From Parabacteroides goldsteinii (GTDB taxonomy: Bacteria; Bacteroidota; Bacteroidia; Bacteroidales; Tannerellaceae), in assembly GCF_015550595.1 (NCBI RefSeq), contig NZ_JADNBB010000039.1:1-46114 (forward strand): a DNA stretch of 46,114 nt, given 5' to 3'. A program made the position numbers and the translations under genes. The notes under the pieces are model-generated. The model was given only the letters and a program-made list of their open reading frames with translations. It searched no databases and was not told where the DNA came from. Below are positions 1 through 8,211 of this stretch, piece after piece (position 1 is the first letter of the stretch; every line of letters begins with the position of its first letter).

Positions 1-32
1 GTTGGTTCATAACAACTTGATTATAAACCAAC
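1..32. repeat. imperfect inverted repeat at window edge
   Basis: The arms GTTGGTTcATAA and TTATaAACCAAC enclose an eight-base loop, and TTTTAC follows on the plus strand. It could be a terminator of a gene ending left of the window or a recombination-related repeat. The window edge prevents a decision. Confidence 0.35.
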
Positions 33-82
33 TTTTACTCGCACTTTACATAACATATTACTTGTCATAATCAAAATTATGA

Positions 83-475
83 GTAGCTTATCATAATTTT
101 GAAGGTTTTCACACCAAGAAAGACTATCCTTATATAGGCTATGGACACTGCATACAACCAGGAGAAAAACTCAATTGGTGTATTACTCACAAAAAAGCTG
201 ATAACTTGTTGCGCTCAGATTTAAAAAAGCTCTGTGCCATATTCCGAAGATATGATGCTGATTCTTTATTATTAGCGACCTTGGCTTACAATGTAGGTTG
301 CGGACGTATTTTGGGTAATGGTAAATATCCCAAGAGCAATTTGCTCCAAAAAATTGAAACCGGCGACCGCAAGTTTCACAAAGAATACTTGGAATTCTGT
401 AAATACAAAGGTAAGAGAATACCCTCAATCCAGCGTAGAAGATACACCGAACTGAGGCTGCTGTACCAACTGTGA
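83..475 (+). pseudogene. 5'-truncated GH24 (T4-type) lysozyme remnant
   Basis: The reading frame is open from about 83, after a stop at 80-82, to the TGA at 473-475. It carries the GH24 lysozyme pattern: FEGFHTKKDYPYIGYGH (Glu of the catalytic E-x8-D/x5-T style region, then the GYGH turn), a central LLLATLAYNVGCGR helix, and the C-terminal CKYKGKRIPSIQRRR. Such lysozymes occur in the tra operons of Bacteroides conjugative elements, where they open peptidoglycan for the transfer machinery. Homology begins right after the in-frame stop and there is no ATG or signal peptide; family members carry roughly 40 more N-terminal residues. The only downstream start is the TTG at 206, which would skip the catalytic region. 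I infer a decayed end of a transfer operon. Confidence 0.7.
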
Positions 476-653
476 ATAGATGAAATATGGTCATTGTTTA
501 CCATACATAATCACAAACAAATACATATCTACCGTCTTTTATGAGCATTTCTTCATAGAATATGCAAACTCGACATAGAATGTTTCACGTTCAAGTCACT
601 GCCAATTATGCAATAAATCATTATAACACCATGCAGGACTTACTTTTCGATAT

Positions 654-691
654 AAAAAAAGCTCCAATTCGAAGTTAATCAAACTGGGGCC
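654..691 (-). terminator. intrinsic terminator of the DUF4177-like gene
   Basis: Read on the minus strand, an imperfect stem (GCCCCAGTTTGA against TCGAATTGGAGC) is followed directly by seven T residues. It lies about 30 bases beyond the stop at 720. Confidence 0.6.
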
Positions 692-719
692 GTCTACTAT
701 GTGTTATGCTGATTTAAAC

Positions 720-1037
720 TTATTGCTTTATTGATTTTCTACGCTTGAAGGTGTAGCACATATTGCTGGTATAAACACGCCCATTGAGGATATTTGAAGC
801 TACCAGTGGTGTTACAGACACAAGTTCCCAACCTTGCTTCCCATATTCATTCAATGTGTCATCATGATTTTTGAAATTGATTTCACCCATCTTGGCATTT
901 GAATGTGAGTTATGGAAATAAATTGTATTATACTCCCATTGCTGTTCAATGGACACGGTGTCGTTCTTGCTCTGATTTTGAGCATAAGAGAATGCCGAGC
1001 TAAGAGCTAGCATAAGTACTAAAGTGTATTTCTTCAT
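720..1037 (-). CDS. small secreted DUF4177-like protein
   Basis: This 105-residue protein starts with a clear signal peptide (MKKYTLVLMLALSSAFSYA, probable cleavage after residue 19). The mature part has the short DUF4177-type pattern: WEYNTIYFHN, then LNEYGKQGWELVSVTPL, then a closing YTFKRR strand. That domain is a small alpha/beta fold of unknown function often found in exported proteins. It stands alone, with its own promoter and terminator, between the lysozyme remnant and the OmpA-like gene. Periplasmic or surface location is inferred from the signal. No lipobox cysteine is present, so a lipoprotein is unlikely. Confidence 0.7.
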   Translation of the reverse strand: MKKYTLVLMLALSSAFSYAQNQSKNDTVSIEQQWEYNTIYFHNSHSNAKMGEINFKNHDDTLNEYGKQGWELVSVTPLVASNILNGRVYTSNMCYTFKRRKSIKQ

Positions 1038-1066
1038 ATTCTTAATATTGAATATTTTACGTACTG

Positions 1067-1097
1067 CAAAGGTACGAAAAATTCTTCATATTACAAA
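1067..1097 (-). promoter_or_regulatory. Bacteroidetes-type promoter of the DUF4177-like gene
   Basis: On the minus strand TTTG (1094-1097) and TACCTTTG (1067-1074) are separated by 19 bases, matching the -33/-7 consensus of the major Bacteroidetes sigma factor. Transcription would start near 1060, leaving a leader of about 23 bases before the ATG at 1037. Confidence 0.7.
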
Positions 1098-1177
1098 GAA
1101 AAACTCCACCTAAATAGTTGATATATAGAACGTTTAATACAATTATTATTTATTCTCCCTTATATAAAAAAACATAG

Positions 1178-1210
1178 AAAAAGAGACCGACTTTCGCAAG
1201 GCAGCCTCTT
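1178..1210 (-). terminator. intrinsic terminator of the OmpA-family gene
   Basis: Minus strand: AGAGGCTGCC, loop TTGCGAAA, GTCGGTCTCT, then TTTTTC. It starts about 30 bases after the stop codon at 1239. Confidence 0.65.
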
Positions 1211-1238
1211 GTTAAAAAATAGACTAATAGATACTATC

Positions 1239-2702
1239 TTATCTGGGTTCAAAGAATAATTCTATTTTTGTAAATCTATTGCCATCGTTAGGTGAAAGTT
1301 CGTTTACTCCACCAACTGAGACCTTGGCAATAAACTTTTCGTTCAGGCCACGAGCTACCAACTGTTCATACACATATTTAGCTCTGTCACGGCTCAATAC
1401 TTTATTTCGTTCCTCACTGCCTGTAGCACTGTCTGCTGCACCTGTCACACGTATTCTCAGATCATATTTTTTAGCGACACGAGCAATTTCATCTATATTG
1501 ATAAGTTGTCTATAGTCACTCAAGACGTTCGTGTCAATCTTGAAAAAGAAGTAAATAGGAGCACCTATGCAAATACGGTTATTGCTCATATCGAGCAGAT
1601 AATTATTCCAGATTCGTTCATCGGATGGTGATGTTTGTGCGCTATCACCTGCCATCATCGTTGCCATCATTGATGTCTTGTCTGAATCGTTCGTAAATAC
1701 CTCCTTGCCAGTATTCATATTCCACTTCCCATTTCTTAATCGTTCCATCAATGAATTAAGTCCACTGTAATCATTCTTGGGATAGAGCGAAACAGTCTGT
1801 GAGCTTTCGTCCATAGAAGAAAGCCCTTTCAGCCTACTGTCATACAAATTAATCAGCCCTTCAATCTCAAGAATCTTATGCATCTCAGCAATGGTTCTTG
1901 AGTCTGATTTGTGACGTGCGTTTAACAGCCTGTTTTTGTTTTCCAAGGATAAAGAATATCCGAGCAACCAATCATTTTGCTGAATGTAAGGTTTGGCATC
2001 AACTATCTTTTTCCATCCACTCTTACCTATGGTGACAGACACTCCGGCTGTCAGACCAAACAGATTGTCACCAAACTCATGGGATGTACCACGGCCATCA
2101 AAATCTTTAAACGTAGTATTACCATTCAGCTCCATAGTGAGATGTAATCTGGGTGAAAGACGATATCGTCCCATCACTCCATAAGAGAAAGCAAAAGGAC
2201 TGTTCCCATTGTCGTCATTATGAATTAAACCTAAACCAATATAGGGAACAACATCCCAGCGTGGTTCATCACGAGACTTGTAAAAATAGGAAGCCACATT
2301 AACCAGTAAGTCTGCGTGCATCATATTGTACCTAGTGTTTACTATATCCGAGTTCTTCAGCTCAAAGCCGCGAAACGAAACACGAGTTCCGATTGCAGGT
2401 GTAAACCACTTGCCAACCTGTAAATGCAGCATTGGTTTCATGCGACCAAACAAATCCTCACATCCGAGAGGTGTCCCGGCAAAGACAGATGCACCTCCAC
2501 CAATGCCAATGAACCAATTATCCTTCCAACCAGATGCAAGCGTAACATTTTTCATGTACGTCGGTTCCAATGGCCGAAGCATTGTCTCACTTACCGAAGA
2601 CTCTCGGTGAATCAGAGAATCCTCCACAAGAGAATCCTTTCGGGCAGCCTGTGCAGTGAGTGTCAAGCAAGCAGCCGCTAGTATCATATATCTTTTCAAC
2701 AT
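1239..2702 (-). CDS. OmpA-family outer membrane protein
   Basis: The protein has 487 residues. Residues 1-19 form a signal peptide ending AQA. Residues about 60-230 are rich in alternating aromatic and glycine strands (NWFIGIGGGASVFAG, VPYIGLGLIHNDD, LTAGVSVTIG), as in eight-stranded outer-membrane barrels. The C-terminal 110 residues match the OmpA peptidoglycan-binding domain: LRIRVTGAADSATGSEERN, SRDRAKYVYEQLVARGL, then the final KIELFF strand. The domain anchors the barrel to peptidoglycan. Similar proteins sit beside transfer genes in Bacteroides elements, so a role in envelope anchoring of transfer or surface structures is possible, but this is inference. The middle (about 250-390) is a less conserved linker. 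Confidence 0.8.
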   Translation of the reverse strand: MLKRYMILAAACLTLTAQAARKDSLVEDSLIHRESSVSETMLRPLEPTYMKNVTLASGWKDNWFIGIGGGASVFAGTPLGCEDLFGRMKPMLHLQVGKWFTPAIGTRVSFRGFELKNSDIVNTRYNMMHADLLVNVASYFYKSRDEPRWDVVPYIGLGLIHNDDNGNSPFAFSYGVMGRYRLSPRLHLTMELNGNTTFKDFDGRGTSHEFGDNLFGLTAGVSVTIGKSGWKKIVDAKPYIQQNDWLLGYSLSLENKNRLLNARHKSDSRTIAEMHKILEIEGLINLYDSRLKGLSSMDESSQTVSLYPKNDYSGLNSLMERLRNGKWNMNTGKEVFTNDSDKTSMMATMMAGDSAQTSPSDERIWNNYLLDMSNNRICIGAPIYFFFKIDTNVLSDYRQLINIDEIARVAKKYDLRIRVTGAADSATGSEERNKVLSRDRAKYVYEQLVARGLNEKFIAKVSVGGVNELSPNDGNRFTKIELFFEPR

Positions 2703-2859
2703 GCGTTTTCTAATTTATATTTCATGTTTATACTCTTTTGTTGAAACAGCCTTAGGTCAAGTAGAGTCAATGAAGAAGAATTTAGATATGTAGCAAAATG
2801 AAGTGATTGTTTTCTCAACTCCACAACTCTACTGTAACCACAAGCCATTCCCATTACTC

Positions 2860-4311
2860 TTATCTCTTCATTCGTCTTGCTCCTGATGGTTTCATTATTC
2901 GGTGTGCCATCATCATGCAACGTCTGGCCCAAGCACGGTCATCCTCGTCTTCCTTACGTCCCCATGGCAAATCACTGTGACCTCCGCCACCACCATGGCC
3001 TTTGGCAAAGGTGGTGGCATCGTCCAACATACCGCCGTAAAGAAATAAGGCGCAAGTCATGATGTTTTCGCCATCAGCAGCCATATCCGCCAGCATCGTA
3101 CCATTGAAGTTTTCCATCTCACGGAATGACATGTCGGGCAATGCTGAGCGGAAGTCAGAAAGCACAGTATCAGCAAAAGCATCCTTCAAACGATATCTAA
3201 TTTGGTCTTCCATCTGCCCGGCAGCTTCATATACTTGGTGGCGAAGCTCATCACGGTTAGATTTCAGTATTTCCACATCAGACAGAATTTTGTCACGTTG
3301 CTGAACAGCATCTTCGAGCTTAGTTTTCTTGTCTGCCAGTCCATCGATGACAGACTGCAACTGGACATCCAACTTCCGAATTTGTTCACGGATAGCATCT
3401 GCGTTACCACGACCATTGACCAACTCTTCAGCAAGACGCTTCTGCTCTGTCTCGATAGTTGCTTTCTGTTTTTCTAGATTCTGAACCATAGTCGTAAGAC
3501 CTTTTACACGACGTTCCGCCATAACAATCTCCTGATGGAGTAATCTGAGACGTTCTGTATTAGTTGCGAGTTCTTTCTCTAAAGCAGTGCATTCATGACT
3601 GAGTGCCCTTTTGTATTCTTCAGTTGAACGATGCCTGGCACCAGTGAGCACTATATTATCTCCACGGTCAAGTCCCCACTTGGCATTAACTTTTGCTAAG
3701 GCATCATGTATAGCGGACGTTCTTGCTTTAAACTCGTATTTGTCTTTACCGGCAAAGAGCTTTTTGAAAGCGAACTTTTGATTCTCATCTATCGGCAAAA
3801 GCGTGAGGTGCATATGCGGATTCGATTCGTCCACATGAACATAACAAGCCACTATATTTTCCTCACCCCATCTATCGGCAGCAAACTTATACATATCACA
3901 AGCCCATTGTTCAATGTCCTTACAGCGAGTAATGCCAGAGTTATCCGCATCTTTTTCAAAGTCCACTTTCTGGTCACCAAATGCAAGTTCACGCATACGT
4001 TCGCGTCCACCGCCAAGAATCACGTTCACCACCGTTCTATAGTATGGTTCTTTCATCCCTTCATTAGGGTCTTTGATACCACGAGCCTTTAAGTTCATAG
4101 CCATCAGTTCCGGAATAGAATGAGATTTATCTATCGGCTGTACTTTGCCACCACGAGCAACCTCGAAATTCAAAGTCGTCCGTGTGCGGTCATAATTACC
4201 AGAATGCGTAGCCGACAGCCATCCCTTATCCGTCCAATGCCGTTGATGTTCATTGCTTTGAGCTACAGTAAAACCTTTTCCTGGCCTAAAATCAAATACC
4301 TGTTTTGCCAT
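2860..4311 (-). CDS. mob: MOBV-family (Pre/Mob) relaxase
   Basis: I choose the ATG at 4311 (MAKQVFDFRPGKG); an upstream in-frame ATG at 4380 would add 23 basic residues and run into the candidate oriT. The 483-residue product has the MOBV metal-binding motif HVDESNPHMH at residues 159-168 (three histidines plus Asp161/Glu162), preceded by the family's WACDMYKFAADRWGEENIV helix. The relaxase nicks oriT and pilots the transferred strand. Residues about 240-390 form a long coiled coil (many E/K/L/Q heptads), as in other Mob proteins. The C-terminus has a glycine/histidine run (GHGGGGGH). The adjacent oriT-like repeats and the wHTH gene upstream fit a mobilization module. Confidence 0.85.
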   Translation of the reverse strand: MAKQVFDFRPGKGFTVAQSNEHQRHWTDKGWLSATHSGNYDRTRTTLNFEVARGGKVQPIDKSHSIPELMAMNLKARGIKDPNEGMKEPYYRTVVNVILGGGRERMRELAFGDQKVDFEKDADNSGITRCKDIEQWACDMYKFAADRWGEENIVACYVHVDESNPHMHLTLLPIDENQKFAFKKLFAGKDKYEFKARTSAIHDALAKVNAKWGLDRGDNIVLTGARHRSTEEYKRALSHECTALEKELATNTERLRLLHQEIVMAERRVKGLTTMVQNLEKQKATIETEQKRLAEELVNGRGNADAIREQIRKLDVQLQSVIDGLADKKTKLEDAVQQRDKILSDVEILKSNRDELRHQVYEAAGQMEDQIRYRLKDAFADTVLSDFRSALPDMSFREMENFNGTMLADMAADGENIMTCALFLYGGMLDDATTFAKGHGGGGGHSDLPWGRKEDEDDRAWARRCMMMAHRIMKPSGARRMKR

Positions 4312-4379
4312 TATGCTTCTTGTTTTTATCGCCCTACAGCTTGCTGTCTTTCTGGTCTTCCTCCGAGAGTGGCTTGCCA

Positions 4380-4470
4380 CAATCGGGTATTAGGCTACCA
4401 CCTTATATTCATTACTGAACAATCGGGCAAGCCCGACCAATTAAGACCAAGGTCTTTGGCATTATTCTTT
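4380..4470. other. oriT: candidate origin of transfer (oriT)
   Basis: The region just upstream of the mob gene has two compact inverted repeats, TCGGGC-AA-GCCCGA (4424-4437) and GACC-AA-GGTC (4446-4455). It also has a direct repeat ACAATCGGG at 4380-4388 and 4420-4428. MOBV relaxases usually nick beside short inverted repeats immediately upstream of their own gene, so location and structure fit. The nick site itself cannot be named from sequence alone. Confidence 0.5.
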
Positions 4471-4559
4471 AGTTTGCGATATGCCGTCAGATTTAATCTG
4501 AAGCAAGGGAGAAAAGAATGTACTATGACCTATAGCAAGCATGAAGCTATGTACTGTCG

Positions 4560-5411
4560 TTATGCGTTATTCATATCGTTAGCGTCCTCCTGTAAGAAAT
4601 CTGTGCCGAAACGAATAAAGTATGACTCTACCTTTTCCGCTGTCGTGTGCACAGTTTCATGACTGTAGATTGTAAGAGTGAGCGTATTGTCGTTAGCCAT
4701 CTTATCAAGGTAGTCCTGCCAACGTTGGCGGTCGCCGCCACAAATATTGTAGAACGCTCTGTATAGCGCATGTTCGACTTTTGGCGTGTACGCCCATTCC
4801 TTGATCAAATCACTCATGTCAGAGAAGATTTCCTCGTAGAGCTGTCGGCAGAACTTGCGCTGTTTTTTTTCCAGATCTGATTGTGCCGGGTCTTTCAGTA
4901 GAGAACCATCCTTGATTTCTGTAGAGTAACCAGTTGTTTCATCATCTCCAGTATCAGATGTTCGTTCACGACACTTTGATGATGATTTTTCATTCATCTG
5001 TGCTTTCGAATCAGACTGATTTAATAACTCAAGTGTTGACTGGTCTTTGTCCAGCACTTCCTGAATCCATTTAAATTTCAGTGCTTCAAAAGTGATGGTC
5101 ATTGATTTGTACGAATCCTCACGTGCTAACTGACCTATTTTGGACAGTTCGCTCAGGAAGTCACGTACAGTAGCTCGTTGCCAGCCCCATTTCTCAGCCA
5201 GTTCAGTCACAGTCGTGTCAAATTCACCAAGCAGTTCAGCTGCTGCTGTTTTAGGCAAAACCGTAAATGGCTTCTTAACCATGGCCCTACTCAGCAAGTC
5301 AAAGTATGCCTCCAACCGAGTATAACGTCCCTTGGGTTTCTGTTTTAAGAGTTCAATCAAGCGTGGGGTGACCACTACATGACTGACCTCATAAGATAGA
5401 TTTTTGTTCAT
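4560..5411 (-). CDS. winged-helix protein next to mob (replication or mobilization accessory)
   Basis: I start at the ATG at 5411; the codon before it is TTG. The 283-residue protein opens with a region typical of replication and phage helix-turn-helix proteins: RYTRLEAYFDLLSRA, then a winged-helix segment TVTELAEKWGWQRATVRDFLSELSKIGQL (about 68-97). An acidic, polar linker (about 125-185) follows, then a helical C-terminal domain with KVEHALYRAFYNICGGDRQRW. It lies directly upstream of mob and the candidate oriT on the same strand. It may bind oriT or act in replication initiation, as DnaD-like and Rep-associated proteins do. I cannot assign it to a named family. Confidence 0.55.
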   Translation of the reverse strand: MNKNLSYEVSHVVVTPRLIELLKQKPKGRYTRLEAYFDLLSRAMVKKPFTVLPKTAAAELLGEFDTTVTELAEKWGWQRATVRDFLSELSKIGQLAREDSYKSMTITFEALKFKWIQEVLDKDQSTLELLNQSDSKAQMNEKSSSKCRERTSDTGDDETTGYSTEIKDGSLLKDPAQSDLEKKQRKFCRQLYEEIFSDMSDLIKEWAYTPKVEHALYRAFYNICGGDRQRWQDYLDKMANDNTLTLTIYSHETVHTTAEKVESYFIRFGTDFLQEDANDMNNA

Positions 5412-5446
5412 CAAATTCTTTTCTTGTTTTTATACTTCTGTTTAGT

Positions 5447-5480
5447 GCTGACCCAAGGGAACCGGGAAGTTATGGTCAGC
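5447..5480. repeat. inverted repeat upstream of the winged-helix gene
   Basis: GCTGACC (5447-5453) and GGTCAGC (5474-5480) are a perfect seven-base inverted repeat around a 20-base centre that itself contains CCCAAGGG. Neither side has a T-run strong enough for a clear terminator. It sits 36 bases upstream of the winged-helix gene start, where an operator would be expected. Confidence 0.4.
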
Positions 5481-5522
5481 GGTTGTTCTTTTTATTAAAG
5501 TCTATGTTTAGTTTTGTGTTGG

Positions 5523-6014
5523 TCAATAATAGTATGCAACTAATTGTTTTGGATAGTTGCACAATGACATTATAGTATCAGGATTATTCACAAGATTGCG
5601 TACTTTACTTGAAGGATAAAAAATAGACGCAACAATGTAAATTCCAAACGTAACTGCCATTGAAAAGCAATGTGGAATAAATAGTAATGCCAGTGTCAAT
5701 AAGCAAGCTGCAATCATCACCTTGCACTTTTTTAGCTGATAAAAGATCTTCTCGGCCATGGAGAAACGCATCAACAAGGCTGTGGTGCAAACAGGTATAA
5801 AAGTATCGGCAGGGAAAACCATGCAGCGGCTTTGAATGAACAAGAAAAATATTAGCACTTGCATGACAACAAGGACATAGAATCTTCTGGCAACATCATG
5901 AAAACTCATGCGTGCATAGAATGAGTTCATTACCTTATTTTCTTTCTTGTAACAACAAAGAGCTGCCACCATAATAAGGGTAGGAAATATAAAAAGTAGA
6001 CTATTCCAAATCAT
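5523..6014 (-). CDS. four-helix inner membrane protein, unknown
   Basis: This 163-residue protein has about four hydrophobic segments: residues 1-22, 45-65, 70-88 and 95-130. A short positively charged loop (YKKENK) follows the first helix. No conserved domain is recognisable. Its ATG overlaps the stop of the preceding gene by four bases, so translation is coupled. It is the last gene of a three-gene operon read toward mob. A role in entry exclusion or envelope function is possible but unsupported. Confidence 0.55.
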   Translation of the reverse strand: MIWNSLLFIFPTLIMVAALCCYKKENKVMNSFYARMSFHDVARRFYVLVVMQVLIFFLFIQSRCMVFPADTFIPVCTTALLMRFSMAEKIFYQLKKCKVMIAACLLTLALLFIPHCFSMAVTFGIYIVASIFYPSSKVRNLVNNPDTIMSLCNYPKQLVAYYY

Positions 6015-6403
6015 ATCTTATTGTTTTTGTTAGTTCTAAAAATCTTGTCATAAACTTCCAATTCAAGCTCGACGTAACCCCAAGAAGCTTCCTTTACTAT
6101 AGATTCCACATCATCGGGGGTAGGCTCAAGACATCTGATCCTTCGTGAAAAATCATCATCCGAGCGACTCAATTTTCGAATAGCTCTATCCAATTCATAT
6201 TCAGATATGCCAACAACTTGTCCCCGGACTTTATTGCCTCTTGGCCACTTGACTATCAGCTGAAATACAGGACTAGCGTATTTCTTCAATACTCCACCTG
6301 AAATAAACATGAACCAATCGTCCTGACGGATATCCTGTATAGTAATCCATGTTCTGTACTTCTTGATAATCATTGCCATTTTCTTCCACAATACTCTGTT
6401 CAT
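6011..6403 (-). CDS. hypothetical protein, middle gene of a three-gene operon
   Basis: The 130-residue product is basic at the N-terminus (MNRVLWKKMAMIIKKYR) and has mixed strands and helices. One stretch reads SEYELDRAIRKLSRSDDDFSRRIRCL. No signal peptide or membrane segment is visible and I recognise no family. It begins one base after the stop of the upstream gene and overlaps the downstream membrane-protein gene by four bases. Confidence 0.5.
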   Translation of the reverse strand: MNRVLWKKMAMIIKKYRTWITIQDIRQDDWFMFISGGVLKKYASPVFQLIVKWPRGNKVRGQVVGISEYELDRAIRKLSRSDDDFSRRIRCLEPTPDDVESIVKEASWGYVELELEVYDKIFRTNKNNKI

Positions 6404-6404
6404 A

Positions 6405-6854
6405 CTAAAAGAAATCGCTCATTACGCTAGATTCTGATTTCTCATATAAATACCTGCCAATGGTTCTTTTTTTACGTAGCTCATTAAGGATTTCACCTTC
6501 CATGTCGTCTAACGAATCATAGATGGTAACATAAACATGTTCACATAAACCATTTACATTAGTGGCAGCATTAACCTTGAACATGTGTCCATATTTTGGA
6601 TTTGAATAGGCGCAACAACTAAGTCCGAATTTCATATTCTCTACAGCCTGATGATAGTACAGCAGAATAAATTCCATTTGGTCTTCCAGATAGTTCAAGA
6701 TGCTCTCGAACTCAACAGGGTTTGCCAACTGATACATTAGAATACCTTCATCTTCATGAATTTCCACATCATGAAGATTACGCATATCAAACACATCCGG
6801 CACCATCAAAGGTGCAGAGATTTTAAACAATTCAATTCCGTCTTCTATCAACAT
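6405..6854 (-). CDS. hypothetical protein, first gene of a three-gene operon
   Basis: The 149-residue acidic protein begins MLIEDGIELFKIS and is predicted soluble, with alternating strands and helices (LCEHVYVTIYDSLDDMEGEI). No known motif is evident. It heads the minus-strand operon running to 5523. A TATTTTTG box at 7009-7016 is a candidate promoter about 150 bases upstream. The acidic profile resembles small DNA-mimic or immunity-type proteins, but composition alone is weak evidence. Confidence 0.5.
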   Translation of the reverse strand: MLIEDGIELFKISAPLMVPDVFDMRNLHDVEIHEDEGILMYQLANPVEFESILNYLEDQMEFILLYYHQAVENMKFGLSCCAYSNPKYGHMFKVNAATNVNGLCEHVYVTIYDSLDDMEGEILNELRKKRTIGRYLYEKSESSVMSDFF

Positions 6855-7382
6855 CTATACAATAGTGTATTAAGTATGATTATTCTTTATTTTGTTATCC
6901 TATTTTCAGTAATAAAATCATTGTATGGTAAAAATCCCGATGCTTTTATTGAAGCAAGTGTGATAACTTTGCCATCAGATTATCATTAAGTCTGAAAGAA
7001 TGACAGTGCAAAAATACGCATAAAACCATATTTGAAATGAATATAATATATTGATATAAAGATATTTAACCTTTATATCTTTGAGTATGATTTCTTTATT
7101 ATTTCATGTAACATATTGACTGCTACGTAATACTAACATACTATATTTGCAGATGTTATCCGAAATTAAAACTACTTACAACGCCAAAAGAAGTTCTTGA
7201 GAGAATTTACTAACGTTTTTGAAGAATCAAATGTTACTAATAGTGCCATCAAATACTGATTATTGTGCCAGCAGAACACGAAATACGGCTAAAAATCTCT
7301 GTTTTAAGCATATTTAGTGCAGAGTATGATTTTTGATAAAGAAAAGAGAGTAATTTTGCAGCGGTAAAATAATACTCAATAT
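6855..7382. other. AT-rich divergent regulatory region
   Basis: No convincing gene lies here. Several Bacteroidetes -7 boxes are present: TATTTTTG on the minus strand (7009-7016), and TATCTTTG (7076-7083), TATATTTG (7142-7149) and TAATTTTG (7351-7358) on the plus strand. An inverted repeat AAAGATAT/ATATCTTT (7058-7065 and 7075-7082) overlaps the first plus-strand box and could be an operator. A 15-codon open frame follows the 7142 box (MLSEIKTTYNAKRSS), too short to support. Confidence 0.5.
7351..7358 (+). promoter_or_regulatory. -7 box of the plus-strand cluster
   Basis: TAATTTTG matches TAnnTTTG and lies 24 bases before the ATG at 7383. The only upstream TTTG (7332-7335) is 15 bases away, closer than the usual 19-21, so the -33 element is uncertain. 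Confidence 0.5.
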
Positions 7383-8012
7383 ATGGCAATGATAGGATAC
7401 TTGTGGAACACTCCACACTATAAGAACTTTGAAGAAGACAAGCAATGGATGTTAGGACATGGCTGTGAACAAGTCATTGAGGAGCAGAATATCCATGAAA
7501 AGTTACGTCCTGAATGGCAGAGATTGACACAAACCTTGACCTGTGGCGATGAACTTGTCATTGGTAAATTCAGCAATGCTGTTAGAGGAGCCAGAGAATT
7601 ATCTAATCTCCTGGAAATATGCCGTATCAATATGGTTAGAATCATATCTGTCCATGATAGGATTGATTCAGCAGGAGAACTCTTTCCGGACACACGCCAT
7701 TCAGATATACTCAATATGATGGCTACGCTGCCACAAGAGGCGTTAGCGATGCGTAGGGCAACTACGAGTACGAGTAAACTCAAGAAAAGAATTAGAGTTC
7801 ACACTCCAACAGCAATACAAAAGCTTGAGCGTAACAAGATGGTGGTAAACATGTATAAAAGTGGCCATACAATAGAAGATATCTGGACTGCTAGCGGATT
7901 CAAGAGCAAAAGTTCTATCTTCCGTATATTAAATACGATTGGTGTTGACTTGAATCGTGGTCATACAAAAGGACCAATTAAAAAACGTAAAGATAGAGAA
8001 AATGACATCTAA
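7383..8012 (+). CDS. degenerate serine-recombinase-fold protein with C-terminal HTH
   Basis: This 209-residue protein has the resolvase/invertase domain order: an N-terminal GY strand, D-x-x-x-L with GCEQVIEEQ, RPEWQRL, then GDELVIGKFSNAVRGARELSNLLE. Its C-terminal region (IEDIWTASGFKSKSSIFRIL) is a helix-turn-helix. Catalytic residues are altered: the usual Y-A-R-V-S near residue 8 reads Y-L-W-N-T, removing the nucleophilic Ser and its Arg, and the DRL-x-R box reads SNAVR. Strand exchange is therefore unlikely. A DNA-binding regulator derived from a recombinase is the better guess. It heads a six-gene plus-strand cluster and overlaps the next gene by 11 bases. Confidence 0.65.
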   Translation: MAMIGYLWNTPHYKNFEEDKQWMLGHGCEQVIEEQNIHEKLRPEWQRLTQTLTCGDELVIGKFSNAVRGARELSNLLEICRINMVRIISVHDRIDSAGELFPDTRHSDILNMMATLPQEALAMRRATTSTSKLKKRIRVHTPTAIQKLERNKMVVNMYKSGHTIEDIWTASGFKSKSSIFRILNTIGVDLNRGHTKGPIKKRKDRENDI

Positions 8013-8196
8013 GGAATCTGCCATACTTGCGCAAATGCAAGATCTCGGCTATAGCCAAGGAATAATTGTTACAGCCATGCGTATCTTGAGCCAGTCAAAT
8101 ATCGCCCAAGAAGACGCACTACTCTATTTGTATGATGAAAGTCCATCCGAAGATGAGTTTATCGAATATATAGCAACCTTGTGTGAGAATAAATAA
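8002..8196 (+). CDS. small UBA-like protein
   Basis: I choose the ATG at 8002 (MTSKESAILAQMQDLGYS), which overlaps the preceding stop by 11 bases; a longer upstream frame would overlap it by over 50. The 64-residue product has the spacing of a ubiquitin-associated-like three-helix bundle: QMQDLGYS, then IIVTAMRILSQSN, then DALLYLYDE. In bacteria this fold appears in EF-Ts and in a few small adaptor proteins. The family assignment is pattern-based. Translation is probably coupled to the recombinase-fold protein, which makes a direct partner relationship plausible. Confidence 0.5.
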   Translation: MTSKESAILAQMQDLGYSQGIIVTAMRILSQSNIAQEDALLYLYDESPSEDEFIEYIATLCENK

Positions 8197-8211
8197 AAAT
8201 GAAAGTGCGAT

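Noticed and set aside
183-494. Minus-strand open frame of about 100 codons
   Set aside because: It is antisense to the recognisable lysozyme remnant and its sequence has no family signal.
2696-2932. Minus-strand frame of 78 codons overlapping the end of mob
   Set aside because: It overlaps the mob 3' end and its composition is that of a shifted frame plus the AT-rich gap.
4120-4662. Plus-strand frame of 180 codons across mob start and oriT region
   Set aside because: It is antisense to mob and the winged-helix gene and crosses the candidate oriT; no domain resemblance.
7142-7195. 15-codon frame MLSEIKTTYNAKRSS after a promoter box
   Set aside because: It looks like an integrase N-terminus but ends at once and nothing downstream continues it in any frame.
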